Below, one piece after another: positions 54,090 to 62,906 of a DNA stretch of 64,000 nucleotides (position 1 is the stretch's first letter; each line of letters opens with the position of its first letter). Source of the stretch: Mycobacterium sp. SM1 (GTDB lineage: Bacteria; Actinomycetota; Actinomycetes; Mycobacteriales; Mycobacteriaceae); the NCBI RefSeq assembly GCF_018361265.1, contig NZ_JAFLNH010000006.1:62001-126000 (forward strand), in the 5' to 3' direction. The position numbers were made by a program, and so were the translations under genes. The notes beneath the pieces are model-generated. The model was not told the DNA's origin and made no database searches. It saw only the letters and a list, made by a program, of their open reading frames with translations.

Positions 54090-55285
54090 TCGAGTTCAAG
54101 ATGCCCGCGCTGGGCGCGGACATGGACGAGGGAACCCTCGAGGAATGGCGGGTCAAACCCGGTGACGAGGTGAAGCGCGGACAGGTAGTGGCCGTAGTCG
54201 AGACCAGCAAAGCCGCCGTGGAAGTCGAGTGCTGGCATGAGGGCACGGTGCATGAACTGCTGGTTCCGGTCGGCCAAACCGTCGGCGTGGGAACGGTATT
54301 GGCGACCCTGCTGGAACCGGGAGAGACGTCGGAAAAACCGGCGAAGGTCCCCGCAAAGCCGGTGGCGGTCTCAGCTAAGCCCCCCGCCGCGGCTGGGGCG
54401 CCGGCGCGTCCAGTCCGGCCGCTCGCCGCCCCGGCGCGAACGGCACCCCAACGCCGGTGGGTCTCACCCGCTGCGCGGCGGTTAGCGACATCGCTGGGCG
54501 TTGACCTCGATAGCGTGACCGGCAGCGGCCCACAGGGCGCGATCACCATCAGCGATGTGGAACACGCCGCCGCCTCCGTGACCAAGCCGAAAGCCAAACC
54601 CAGCGCAGCGGAGCGTGCCGCGCACATGCGGCGATCGATCGCCGCGGCGATGAGCCGCTCGAAACGCGAGATTCCGCATTACTATCTGGCGGACGAGATC
54701 GTGATGGAAAACGCGCTGAGCTGGCTGAGCGCGCGCAACGCGGAGCGACCCATCACCGAGCGGCTACTGCCGGCCGTTCTGCAGTTAAAGGCCGTGGCCC
54801 TTGCGGCCCAGCGATTCGGCGAGTTCAACGGATTCTGGCGGGATGACGCGTTTCAGCCCGGCACCGGAGTTCATGTTGGTGTCGCGATCTCGCTGCGCGG
54901 TGGTGGTCTGGTCGCGCCGGCTATTCACGACGTTGCTGATAAGAAGCTCGATGAGCTGATGCGCGACCTCACCGACCTGGTTGCCCGGGCCCGCGCCTTC
55001 TCGCTGCGAAGCTCCGAGATGTCGGACCCGACGATCACCGTGACCAACCTGGGCGACCAAGGTGTCGACACCGTCTTCGGAGTGATCTACCCGCCGCAAG
55101 TGGCCCTGGTCGGTTTCGGCAAGCCCGCGCAGCGGGTCTGTGTGATCGACGGCGGGATTCGGGTCGTCACCACGGTGCAGGCCACGCTCGCCGCCGACCA
55201 CCGCGCAAGTGACGGGCACCGCGGTGCGTTGTTTCTTGCGGCGGTCGACGAGTTGCTCCAGCAGCCCGGCGTTTTGGAGAAGTGA
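54086..55285 (+). CDS. 2-oxoacid dehydrogenase E2 acyltransferase
   Basis: A 399-residue E2. The lipoyl domain (1-80) has the lipoylation Lys in VETSKAAVEVE. An Ala/Pro linker follows, then the peripheral-subunit-binding domain (WVSPAARRLATSLGVDL, GSGPQGAITISDV) and the catalytic domain from about 170 with the active-site DHRASDGHRGALFL (His, Asp). It transfers the acyl group from lipoamide to CoA, or here possibly to the phosphopantetheine of the ACP encoded 7 bases downstream. The binding domain implies an E3 from elsewhere in the genome. Confidence 0.92.
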   Translation: MIEFKMPALGADMDEGTLEEWRVKPGDEVKRGQVVAVVETSKAAVEVECWHEGTVHELLVPVGQTVGVGTVLATLLEPGETSEKPAKVPAKPVAVSAKPPAAAGAPARPVRPLAAPARTAPQRRWVSPAARRLATSLGVDLDSVTGSGPQGAITISDVEHAAASVTKPKAKPSAAERAAHMRRSIAAAMSRSKREIPHYYLADEIVMENALSWLSARNAERPITERLLPAVLQLKAVALAAQRFGEFNGFWRDDAFQPGTGVHVGVAISLRGGGLVAPAIHDVADKKLDELMRDLTDLVARARAFSLRSSEMSDPTITVTNLGDQGVDTVFGVIYPPQVALVGFGKPAQRVCVIDGGIRVVTTVQATLAADHRASDGHRGALFLAAVDELLQQPGVLEK

Positions 55286-55292
55286 AGAGCAG

Positions 55293-55550
55293 ATGATGAC
55301 CAGAGAAGACATCCGTGACGAGGTGCTGTCGGTCTTGACGGCCATCGCCCCGGAAGTGACGGCCGACGATATCGACGACGAGCTACTGCTGCGAGACCAG
55401 GTTGACCTCGATTCGATGGATTGGCTGAACTTCCTGGTCGGCATCCACAAGCGGTTACACGTCGACATTCCCGAACGGGACTACGCGTCGTTGCGCACCC
55501 TCGCCGACGTCGTCGGATACGTCGAGAAGCATCGGGTGGAGCCGAATTAA
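55293..55550 (+). CDS. acyl carrier protein
   Basis: An 85-residue ACP: MMTREDIRDEVLSVLTAIAPE, a phosphopantetheine site in LDSMDWLNFLVGIHKRLHVDIPE (Ser in DSM), and the fourth helix ASLRTLADVVGYV. The DSMDWLNF form, with Asp-Trp after the site, differs from fatty-acid AcpM and is common in stand-alone ACPs of small acyl pathways. It follows E2 by 7 bases with GAAGAGC upstream; ATG 55293 or 55296 can serve. Its presence in a dehydrogenase operon suggests acyl-ACP as product. Confidence 0.9.
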   Translation: MMTREDIRDEVLSVLTAIAPEVTADDIDDELLLRDQVDLDSMDWLNFLVGIHKRLHVDIPERDYASLRTLADVVGYVEKHRVEPN

Positions 55551-55751
55551 CCACGCCGTGCCCACAGCATCCTGGCCCTTGGGACCGGTGCTTCGTTCCC
55601 CGTGGCATTCCCTATCGCAGCGCACCCGACGCCGATGCCGGGCATAACACGGAAGGATTGCGGCCGGACAAATGACTTTTGCCCCTATGCGCGTTGTGAA
55701 CCCCACCTGGAGCATGAAAGTCAGAGCACGGCGTGTCGAAAGTGGGTCATC

Positions 55752-56963
55752 ATGCACCTTGCCGACTGCGCTATCCGCGAGAGCATACGTGACGGTCCCG
55801 GCGTCGACGGATCACCAGCCGGATCGCCGTCGAGGCCCGGCCTGGGAAACACCGTCGGCCCGGGGGACGCAGGCCCGCGGGAGTTCGTCGACCCCGCGAT
55901 CGCCCACGGCCCAGCCCCGCATCATCGCGCATCGCCGCCAACCGTCATCGCAACCATCGCTCTGGGCGAGGCGACCGGCGATGTGGTAGTCAGCCCTGAC
56001 GGCTCGCACCTGTACGTAGGGCAGCGCAACTCCATCGTGGTGATCAGCCGCCTGAACAACATCGTCGGTATGATCCCGACCGGCGGGCATCCCAAGGATC
56101 TGGCGACCAGCGCTGACGGCGACCGACTCTATGTCACCGGCGACGAAAGCACCGTTTGGGTTGTCGACACGATCCATCGGCGGGTCCGTGAGCTTTCCGG
56201 CGCCTGCTGTGCGCGTGAGGTCATCACCCCGGATGGGGCGCTGACCTACGCTGCACACAATGCCGGGAACGGCAGCTGTCGCACCAGCTGGATTTCGGTG
56301 TACGACACCGCAGGGGACGTGCTCGCAACCATTCCCGGTGAAAACGGGTACTCGGGCTATAGCATCGCGGACCTCGCCGTGAGTCCCAACGGCACCCACG
56401 TGTATGCAGGATTGTCTCGGCACAGCTCCTATCAGCAGTATGGTCACGGTTTCGTCAGCGTGATCGACACCGCGGCCCGGGCCGTAATCGATGCCATCGA
56501 CCTACGCGCCTGCCCCGACGGCATGACCGTCAGCCCGGATGGCTCGACGATATATGCAACGCACGTCGACACCGAGTCCGTGTCAGCGGTCGACCTTGCC
56601 ACCCACCGCGTTACGCCGATCGTCCTGGGTGACGCACCACTTGCCCTGGCTCTTACCCCAGACAGCTTGAAGGCGTATGTGGCCGGTTCTTGCTCACTGT
56701 CGGTCCTCGACACGGTTACCGGCGAAGCGGAGCGCATCACGGTCGGCGAGCTGCCCCGAAGCGTGCAGATCAGCCCGGATGGCAAGTGCGCGTATGTCGG
56801 CAATTTCGGTGCCGGCACCGTGTCGGTCATCGACACCGTCACCGGGTGCGTCGTCAGCACCATCGATATCGGCGGTCATCCCCAGGGATTAGCGATCAGT
56901 CCCGACGGTTGCCGTCTGTATGCCAGCGACTATTGGCTGGGCGTCGTCGTGGCGGGACTTTAA
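55752..56963 (+). CDS. YVTN-type beta-propeller protein
   Basis: A 403-residue protein whose C-terminal 330 residues hold about seven repeats of the form VSPDGxxLYV...VVDTxxxxVxxxI, for example VVVSPDGSHLYVGQRN, VSPDGSTIYATH, ISPDGKCAYVGNFG and ISPDGCRLYASDYW. This is a YVTN/NHL-like propeller, usually a binding platform. The N-terminal 70 residues are Pro/Gly-rich and probably disordered. No signal peptide is visible. GTG 55602 is an alternative start. A weak DosR-like half-site (TTGGGACC, near 55578) stands before it. Confidence 0.82.
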   Translation: MHLADCAIRESIRDGPGVDGSPAGSPSRPGLGNTVGPGDAGPREFVDPAIAHGPAPHHRASPPTVIATIALGEATGDVVVSPDGSHLYVGQRNSIVVISRLNNIVGMIPTGGHPKDLATSADGDRLYVTGDESTVWVVDTIHRRVRELSGACCAREVITPDGALTYAAHNAGNGSCRTSWISVYDTAGDVLATIPGENGYSGYSIADLAVSPNGTHVYAGLSRHSSYQQYGHGFVSVIDTAARAVIDAIDLRACPDGMTVSPDGSTIYATHVDTESVSAVDLATHRVTPIVLGDAPLALALTPDSLKAYVAGSCSLSVLDTVTGEAERITVGELPRSVQISPDGKCAYVGNFGAGTVSVIDTVTGCVVSTIDIGGHPQGLAISPDGCRLYASDYWLGVVVAGL

Positions 56964-57101
56964 CGCCAATCGACAAAACGCGGTCCCACGGGGGGGCAAG
57001 GTGATTGCGAATTCTCGAGTCGAACGTCTTTCGGTCCACTATCCTGTGGGTAGTCCATGACACGGCCGGCTGAAAATCGCCACCAGATGCTGACATACAT
57101 C

Positions 57102-57126
57102 TCTACATATTGAAGTCTACATATTG
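57102..57126 (+). repeat. direct repeat before the FHA gene
   Basis: TCTACATATTG occurs at 57102-57112 and 57116-57126, ending 15 bases before the FHA start. It is AT-rich within GC-rich DNA and may be a promoter or operator element. Confidence 0.55.
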
Positions 57127-57141
57127 TAAGGTAACGACCAG

Positions 57142-57606
57142 ATGCCCGACGACGCCACCGGGGACAACACCGCGGTATTTCGCCCCGACCTTGCCGGCGA
57201 GCGCGAGCCCTCCGCCGCTGTCAACGCCGCGGAGGCCTGGGGAGTCGAAGAGCTGCCCCGCGGCGTGGCACTTCTGGCCGTCCGGCGCGGCCCCAACGCT
57301 GGATCGCGATTTTTGCTGGATCGTGCCTGCATATCGGCGGGCCGGCACCCCGAAAGCGACATCTTCCTCGACGATGTCACCGTCAGCCGCAGACACGCCG
57401 AATTCCGCAGGGAAAACGACGAATTCCGGATCGTCGATATCGGTAGTCTCAACGGCACCTACGTCAACCGCAAGCCGGTGGAGTCGGCGGTGCTGGCCAA
57501 CGGCGATGAGATCCAGATCGGTAAATTCAGCCTGGTGTTTCTCACTGGACCCGTGGCGGGTAGACGCCAGTCCAGTGACGCCGGAGCCCCGCGATCTTCC
57601 ATCTGA
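57142..57606 (+). CDS. FHA-domain protein (GarA-like)
   Basis: A 154-residue protein. The forkhead-associated domain (about 50-135) binds phosphothreonine peptides: ISAGRHPESDIFLDDVTVSRRHAEF with Gly-Arg, Ser and His, then DIGSLNGTYVN. The N-terminal tail contains DNTAVFRPDL, a possible Thr phosphorylation site reminiscent of GarA, whose tail Thr is phosphorylated by PknB or PknG. It may switch metabolic enzymes or respond to Ser/Thr kinases. ATG 57142 follows GTAAGG. Confidence 0.88.
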   Translation: MPDDATGDNTAVFRPDLAGEREPSAAVNAAEAWGVEELPRGVALLAVRRGPNAGSRFLLDRACISAGRHPESDIFLDDVTVSRRHAEFRRENDEFRIVDIGSLNGTYVNRKPVESAVLANGDEIQIGKFSLVFLTGPVAGRRQSSDAGAPRSSI

Positions 57607-57669
57607 TCACGCGGTGGCGGTCATCGATCACCACCGCGTGCGGCGCCTCTGCAGTCACTCGTGATTTTG

Positions 57670-57710
57670 ATAGGGCTTTAGACCCACGCGGACTAGGCTT
57701 TCGGCCCTTC
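57670..57710 (+). promoter_or_regulatory. tandem DosR-like boxes
   Basis: ATAGGGCTTTAGACCCACGC (57670-57689) and GACTAGGCTTTCGGCCCTTC (57691-57710) start 21 bases apart and lie about 80 bases before the serine hydrolase gene. Confidence 0.6.
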
Positions 57711-57788
57711 TGAGCAGTGACTTATGGCGGTGATCTCGGGCCCTCCATCACTCGTTCGCGACGATATCGTCGAGCGATGCTGTGACCT

Positions 57789-59057
57789 ATGGGGAGAGCG
57801 AGTGCTTCCCGGCTAGAAAGCCGGCTATCGCCCCGGGTCGTAGGCGCGGCTGATCCCCATTTTTGGTGTGCTGTACGCAGTTTCGCCAGTTTGTTTCCGT
57901 CCCGCCGTCTTGGCGGCGGCGCGCTCGCGGTCTATCTCGATGGCCGACCGGTGGTCGACGTGTGGACAGGCTGGGCCGATCGCCGCGGCACGGTGGCGTG
58001 GTCGGCGGACACCGGCGCGATGGTGTTCTCGGTGACCAAAGGCTTGGCTTCCACGGTCATTCATCGATTTGTCGACCGGGGGATGCTGGCCTATGACGCG
58101 CCGGTTGCCGACTACTGGCCGGAGTTCGGAGCCAATGGCAAGTCAGCTATCACGATTCGGGAAGTAATGGGTCATCGCGCCGGGCTGTCACACTTGGGCG
58201 GCGCCCGCGGCACCGACCTGATGAACTCCCGGCTAATGGAGGCCCGGCTGGCGGCAGCGCCGGCGGGGCGGCTGCTGGGCAAGCCGGCCTACCATGCGCT
58301 GACCTACGGGTGGCTGATGTCCGGCCTGGCACGAGCGGTCACCGGCAAGGGGATGCGCGAGTTGATCCGCACGGAACTCGCGGCGGCGCTGAACAGCGAT
58401 GGGCTGCACCTGGGCCGGCCGCCGGCCACAGCCCCCACGCGGACCGCCCAGATCATCGTCCCGCAAAGCAGCCGGGCAAACCCGCTGTTCAACTTCATCG
58501 CGCCGAAAATCGCCGCCTTCCCCTTCTCGGCCGCGTTCGGCGCCATGTACTTCCCGGGAATGAAAGCCTTTGTCCAAGGCGATATTCCGATGCTTGATGG
58601 TGAGGTGCCTGCGGCCAACGGGGTTTGCACGGCGCGGGCGCTGGCGCGGCTCTACGGCGCGATTGCCAATCACGGCCGACTCGACAGGACGCAATTTCTG
58701 TCCGCGGAGCTGGTAGCAGGATTATCCGGCAGGCCGAGCCTGCGTCCCGACTACAACCTGTTTCTGCCGCTGTCCTGGCACATGGGTTATCACGCGGTGC
58801 CCATCCCGGGTCTACTGCCCGGATTCGGTCACGCCGGTTTAGGCGGATCGATCGGATGGGCCGACCCGACCAGCGGAATAGGGTTCGGTTTTGTGCACAA
58901 CCGGTTGCTAACACCGATGGTCTTCGACCAGGCCACGTTCATCGGGTTGGGCGCATTGCTGCGGCGCGGCGCAGCCGCGGCCCGGCGGCACGGCTACCGC
59001 GTGGTGCCCGACTTCGGGGCACCCTATCCCAAGGCGGCCGAAAGCGTAGCCGGCTAG
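57789..59057 (+). CDS. beta-lactamase-fold serine hydrolase / esterase
   Basis: A 422-residue enzyme of the class C beta-lactamase/LipE-LipL esterase family. The nucleophile motif SVTKGLAS (SxxK) is at about 83, the Tyr motif is in LTYGWLMSG, and GHAGLGGSIGW stands for the third motif. There is no clear signal peptide. Likely an esterase acting on lipids; substrate unknown. ATG 57789 is taken although similarity begins a little later. Paired DosR-like boxes lie upstream, and it overlaps the end of the convergent pyruvate kinase-like gene by four bases. Confidence 0.85.
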   Translation: MGRASASRLESRLSPRVVGAADPHFWCAVRSFASLFPSRRLGGGALAVYLDGRPVVDVWTGWADRRGTVAWSADTGAMVFSVTKGLASTVIHRFVDRGMLAYDAPVADYWPEFGANGKSAITIREVMGHRAGLSHLGGARGTDLMNSRLMEARLAAAPAGRLLGKPAYHALTYGWLMSGLARAVTGKGMRELIRTELAAALNSDGLHLGRPPATAPTRTAQIIVPQSSRANPLFNFIAPKIAAFPFSAAFGAMYFPGMKAFVQGDIPMLDGEVPAANGVCTARALARLYGAIANHGRLDRTQFLSAELVAGLSGRPSLRPDYNLFLPLSWHMGYHAVPIPGLLPGFGHAGLGGSIGWADPTSGIGFGFVHNRLLTPMVFDQATFIGLGALLRRGAAAARRHGYRVVPDFGAPYPKAAESVAG

Positions 59058-60967
59058 GGCAGGGCCGAAGGCGGGCTGGCGGGACGCCACGAGCGTAACG
59101 ACCGCAGCAGGCCGGTTCGCTTTTGGTGATGTCCTGCCATGCGCCGAAGGATCTTGTCGAGGACCACCACGGCGTCGCCAATGTAGGGACCCTTGTTGAG
59201 CATCACGCATTCGGCCCGCTCGCTCATTGCGGCGTCGCTTATTTCGGCTCGGGACGGGTTGCCGGTTTTGGCCAATTGCTCAAGCACCTGCGTCGCCCAG
59301 ACCACCGGAAGATGGCCGGCCTCGCACAGCCAGAGGATCTCCTCCTGTAATTCCGCCAACCGGTCGAAGCCGCACTCGACGGCGAGATCTCCGCGCGCGA
59401 TCATGACGCCAGCCCGCGGGTGACGCATGACGGTAAGCAGCAGTTGGGGCAGATGCTCAAACGCCTGGCGGGTTTCGATCTTGAGGATGATCCCCAGATG
59501 GCGCGCGCCGAGCCTGCCCACCTCGTCGAGCAGTCGTTCGACATCGGAGGGTTGGCGGACGAACGACATCTCCACCACGTCGGCTAATTCGGCGACCACC
59601 GACAAGTCGTCAATGTCTTTGGTGGTGAGCGCCGGAATCGGCAGGTGCGTGTCGGGGAGGTTGATGCCTTTGTCGGCACCCAGCCGGGATCCACCGTCGG
59701 CGGCGTGGTCGATCCGGATGCTCAACGCCGCGTCGCTGACGCTGACGATGTGGCCGCCAATGCGGCCGTCATCGAGTTGCACGCTCTCCCCGGGGCGGGC
59801 GTATTTGAAGATTTCCGGGAGGGTGCAGCAGATTTGCGCTACACCGCCGGGCTGCACGGGGGCGGGACTACAATCTCGTGTCAGCTTGAGAATATCGCCG
59901 CGGTGCAGCAGCAGGCTCTGCGGTACATGTGCCAGCTTCCCGACTTCGACCGGATCATCGTCCCCCTCGACATGCAGAACCGTTCCCGTTGCCAAATACG
60001 TTGTTTTGTCTGCAGTGATGACCAATCCCGTTGCGCCAACCGGTCTTTGATCATCGTCGTACAGCACGAGGCGGCGGCTGGATCCGCGGGTGTCACGCAC
60101 CCACAGCACCTCCCCGGCTCGGCGGCGAGCCAGCCAGTCGCGGGGCACGGGGATTGTCGGAAGGTCTTCCCGGGGTGGGCTCACCGGCTCGTCCGCCGCG
60201 CTCAGCAACGCCCGGCCCGGGGCGACGGCTTCCCCGAGAGCGTTCTTCTCCGGACGAAGCTTGACGACTCGCGGGCCGGGTTGCAACGGGCCGGTGCGTA
60301 GTTTGGGTCCGGCCAGATCCATCGCGATCAAGCAGGGCCGGCCGGTCGCTTTGGCGGCCTGTCGCACATTCCGGGCCATCGACCGCCACGCCAGCGCGTT
60401 ATCGTGGGCGCAGTTGATCCGGGCGAGGTTCATACCGCGTCGCACCAGTTCATGCACCAGGTTGTCGTTTTCTGCGGCTGCAGACGGAAGAGTGACCATG
60501 ATGCGGGTGACCCGCCCCATGGGTTGGGGTCCGAGAAGGTCAACGGTTCGCTGACGAAGCAGCCGTATCCCTTCCTCCATCCGCACCGTCGGGGGCGGCG
60601 GTGGGTGCCACCCGTTGCCCAGCATCGCGCCGATGGCCGAGCGCACCAGCGACAAGGTGGCCTCGACGTGGGCCTCGCTGCGTCCCAGCGACGACAACCC
60701 GAACGCGGCCAGGCGGGCCTGCAGATCACGCAAGTCGTTTTGCCGGATTGCCCAGTAGTGCACGAGATTTCGTGCGCTGGTGCGCTGCTCTTCGGCGACG
60801 GTCGCCAGCCACCGCGACCACAGCGATTCCGCTTCGCCCAATTGGCTCAGCAGCCGATTAACCTCGCTTTCCAGCCGCAGTAACTGCGCGACGGGGCTTG
60901 GCCGTGTCAGGCCAGAGGGGTGTGCCTCCTGGCTGGCCGGCTTGGGCGAGCTGGGCTGAGCGGGCAC
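59054..60967 (-). CDS. pyruvate kinase-like protein with N-terminal extension, no C-terminal domain
   Basis: A 637-residue relative of pyruvate kinase. Residues 1-145 are a helical extension absent from normal enzymes. The catalytic barrel keeps NLARINCAHDN (Arg, Asn), MDLAGPKLRTG, LKIETRQAF (Lys, Glu), MIARGDLAVE (metal Asp) and VWATQVLEQLAKTGNPSRAEISD. The B domain lies within. The regulatory C-terminal domain is missing: the protein ends soon after NKGPYIGDAVVVLD. GTG 60967 has GGAAGGGAG six bases upstream. It would form ATP from PEP without the usual allosteric control. It probably shares a DosR-controlled operon with the small gene upstream. Confidence 0.85.
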   Translation of the reverse strand: MPAQPSSPKPASQEAHPSGLTRPSPVAQLLRLESEVNRLLSQLGEAESLWSRWLATVAEEQRTSARNLVHYWAIRQNDLRDLQARLAAFGLSSLGRSEAHVEATLSLVRSAIGAMLGNGWHPPPPPTVRMEEGIRLLRQRTVDLLGPQPMGRVTRIMVTLPSAAAENDNLVHELVRRGMNLARINCAHDNALAWRSMARNVRQAAKATGRPCLIAMDLAGPKLRTGPLQPGPRVVKLRPEKNALGEAVAPGRALLSAADEPVSPPREDLPTIPVPRDWLARRRAGEVLWVRDTRGSSRRLVLYDDDQRPVGATGLVITADKTTYLATGTVLHVEGDDDPVEVGKLAHVPQSLLLHRGDILKLTRDCSPAPVQPGGVAQICCTLPEIFKYARPGESVQLDDGRIGGHIVSVSDAALSIRIDHAADGGSRLGADKGINLPDTHLPIPALTTKDIDDLSVVAELADVVEMSFVRQPSDVERLLDEVGRLGARHLGIILKIETRQAFEHLPQLLLTVMRHPRAGVMIARGDLAVECGFDRLAELQEEILWLCEAGHLPVVWATQVLEQLAKTGNPSRAEISDAAMSERAECVMLNKGPYIGDAVVVLDKILRRMAGHHQKRTGLLRSLRSWRPASPPSALP

Positions 60968-61036
60968 CAACAACTCCCTTCCACTCGTCCACGGCCGCGC
61001 CGAGACGGAAGGCCGCGGTGATCAGCTGACGCCGAG

Positions 61037-61303
61037 TCACCCGTTGCCCAGGGTTTGACCAACGCTTCGCACAACACTGCGCAAGAACTCGAGGTGCGCC
61101 TTGACGAGTTCCTCGGCCAAATCCAGAGCGGCGTCGACGACCTTCTTGCGCCGCCCCTCTTCGGCGACCACAGGGGTCACCTCATCGACGAACTTGCGCA
61201 CCGCCTCGATGGCTGCGGTGCGTCCGGTTTCCAGCGATTCGAGCACGTCGTCAGACAAGCCGACCAACCGCTCTGTCACCGTTTTCTGCGGCGTCTCGGT
61301 CAT
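61037..61303 (-). CDS. small helical protein, phasin-like
   Basis: An 88-residue, all-helical protein: TVTERLVGLSDDVLESLETGRTAAIEAVRKFVDEVTPVVAEE and then ALDLAEELVKAHLEFLRSVVRSVGQTL. The amphipathic character recalls phasin-type or granule/membrane-associated small proteins. I recognise no firm family. GAGGAGGGG precedes ATG 61303. A DosR-like box at 61384 lies about 80 bases upstream. The pyruvate kinase-like gene begins 70 bases downstream, so both may be one operon. Confidence 0.72.
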   Translation of the reverse strand: MTETPQKTVTERLVGLSDDVLESLETGRTAAIEAVRKFVDEVTPVVAEEGRRKKVVDAALDLAEELVKAHLEFLRSVVRSVGQTLGNG

Positions 61304-61383
61304 GATTCCCCTCCTCACGGGGTTTTGGGTGCTGCACGGTTCCCGCCGGACTCGACGGTATGCGTCTCAGGCCGGAGCCGATA

Positions 61384-61403
61384 GTGGCTAAAGTCCTTCC
61401 CCT
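61384..61403 (-). promoter_or_regulatory. DosR-like box (leftward)
   Basis: GTGGCTAAAGTCCTTCCCCT, read on the minus strand as AGGACTTTAGCCAC, 81 bases before the small helical protein gene. Confidence 0.55.
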
Positions 61404-61478
61404 AGTTCCCCGTCGGCCCCCTGCGGCGCCGGTGGATGCGGCAGCGCACGGCCCCGCAGGCACGCTGGGCCATAGTGC

Positions 61479-61520
61479 CAGGCCATAGTTCCCTGCAATT
61501 CAGGGACCTATGCCTCCTGA
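61479..61520 (+). promoter_or_regulatory. tandem DosR-like boxes (rightward)
   Basis: CAGGCCATAGTTCCCTGCAA (61479-61498) and CAGGGACCTATGCCTCCTGA (61501-61520) start 22 bases apart, about 92 bases before the Usp gene. Paired boxes of this kind precede the Rv2623-type Usp gene in relatives. Confidence 0.65.
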
Positions 61521-61611
61521 CCCGATGCCGAGGGGCGGCTAACGTCAGCACCATCTTCGGGCCGAATCGCCGGTGACGGCACGGTTTAGTTGGCGCTGGG
61601 AGGAGGGCGGG

Positions 61612-62589
61612 ATGTCGCGTCAGCCAGCGCCGCTGGGGATTGTGGCCGGTGTGGATGGTTCGCCTTCCTCGGCCGCAGCGGTCGGATGGGCGGCGCGAGA
61701 CGCCGAGATGCGTAACGTGCCGCTCACGCTGGTGCATGTAGTTGCGCCGCAGGTGGCGGCCCCAGAGGGGTGGGCGGAAATTCAGGCGCCTTCGGACTAC
61801 TGGGAGCGGCGGGAAGGCCAGGCTCGCGAGATCATCGAGGCGGCCCATAAGCTCGCGGTCGAGGCCGGTGCATCGCGTCGGGCGTCGGCGGTGACGAGCG
61901 AGGTGCGCTACGCCCCGGTCGTGCCCACGCTGGTGGACCTTTCCCAGGAGGCTGACATGGTCGTGGTGGGCTGCCGCGGCCAGGGCGCGGTGGCCCGCGC
62001 CTTGCTGGGATCGGTCAGCGCCGGTCTGGTTCGCCACGCGCACTGCCCGGTTGCGGTTATCCACGATGGGGACGCGCTTAAGGCTAGGCCAGCGGGCGCC
62101 CCCGTGGTCGTGGGTATCGACGGCTCGCCGGCATCGGAGTTGGCAACCCAGATCGCCTTCGATGAGGCGTCGTGGCGCGGCGTGGAACTGGTGGCGCTGC
62201 ACGCGTGGAGTGACCTGGGTGCGCTCGAGTTCGGCCGCCCCGGTCAGGCGCCGATCGAGTGGGCGGATTTCGAGGTCCGTGAGCAAGAAGTTCTGGCCGA
62301 ACGGCTTTCGGGGTGGCGGGAACGCTACCCCGACGTCCTCGTACACCAAGTCGTCGTGTCCGACCGGCCGGCATATCGGCTGCTCGAACAGGCGGAGGTT
62401 GCTCAGCTGGTGGTGGTGGGCAGCCACGGCCGCGGTGGATTTCCCGGCATGCCCGTGGGTTCGGTGAGCAGGGCGGTCGTGAACGCCGCGCAGATACCGG
62501 TGATCGTCGCCCGGGGGCCGCACCGTAATGGCGGGCACCACGGTCGTCAGAGCCCGGGTCGAGATCTGACGTCAGAAAGGAGCAACTGA
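61612..62589 (+). CDS. universal stress protein, Rv2623-like
   Basis: A 325-residue tandem Usp. Domain 1: LGIVAGVDGSPSSAAAVGWAARDAEMRNVPLTLVH with the ATP motif VVGCRGQGAVARALLGSVS. Domain 2: VVVGIDGSPASELATQIAFDEAS with VVVGSHGRGGFPGMPVGSVS. Both keep G-x2-G-x9-G-S, so ATP binding is expected, as in Rv2623, which restrains growth in latency. GGAGGAGGG precedes ATG 61612; the frame extends upstream to 61573 without a ribosome site. Tandem DosR-like boxes lie upstream. Its stop overlaps the next start (TGATG). Confidence 0.94.
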   Translation: MSRQPAPLGIVAGVDGSPSSAAAVGWAARDAEMRNVPLTLVHVVAPQVAAPEGWAEIQAPSDYWERREGQAREIIEAAHKLAVEAGASRRASAVTSEVRYAPVVPTLVDLSQEADMVVVGCRGQGAVARALLGSVSAGLVRHAHCPVAVIHDGDALKARPAGAPVVVGIDGSPASELATQIAFDEASWRGVELVALHAWSDLGALEFGRPGQAPIEWADFEVREQEVLAERLSGWRERYPDVLVHQVVVSDRPAYRLLEQAEVAQLVVVGSHGRGGFPGMPVGSVSRAVVNAAQIPVIVARGPHRNGGHHGRQSPGRDLTSERSN

Positions 62590-62831
62590 TGGGCTGCGGG
62601 TGTGGACATGGTCCAGGGCATCACCACGGGTATCCCTATGCATCTCAGGCGTATGCGTCGCCACCGGCGGCGGCGTATTACGCGCCGGGCGAGCCGCCCG
62701 GCCACCGCCGGCGCCACCGTGCCGAGGTCGAGGAGCTATCGGACGCTCTGCATGATCTCGAAGCAGAAGTTGCGCGCCTTCGCCGGGAACTCGATGAAAT
62801 TCGTGGGACCCAAACAGCCGGGCCCACCTGA
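62589..62831 (+). CDS. small Cys/His-rich coiled-coil protein
   Basis: An 80-residue protein. The N-terminus MGCGCGHGPGHHHGYPY is rich in Cys, Gly and His and would bind metal. An Ala/Pro/Tyr linker follows, then a heptad-rich helix, RAEVEELSDALHDLEAEVAR followed by LRRELDEI, likely a coiled coil. AAAGGAG precedes ATG 62589, and the start overlaps the Usp stop, so it is made together with the Usp. The function is unknown. Confidence 0.75.
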   Translation: MGCGCGHGPGHHHGYPYASQAYASPPAAAYYAPGEPPGHRRRHRAEVEELSDALHDLEAEVARLRRELDEIRGTQTAGPT

Positions 62832-62906
62832 GCGGGGAATCCGCCTGCAAGGCTCAACAAGACGCCGCCGTGACCGGCCATCGAGATCGTCTCGTAAGGT
62901 GGCCGA

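Noticed and set aside
55574..55600. Possible DosR box before the beta-propeller gene
   Set aside because: Only the first half (TTGGGACC) fits; the second half does not, so I do not list it as a site.
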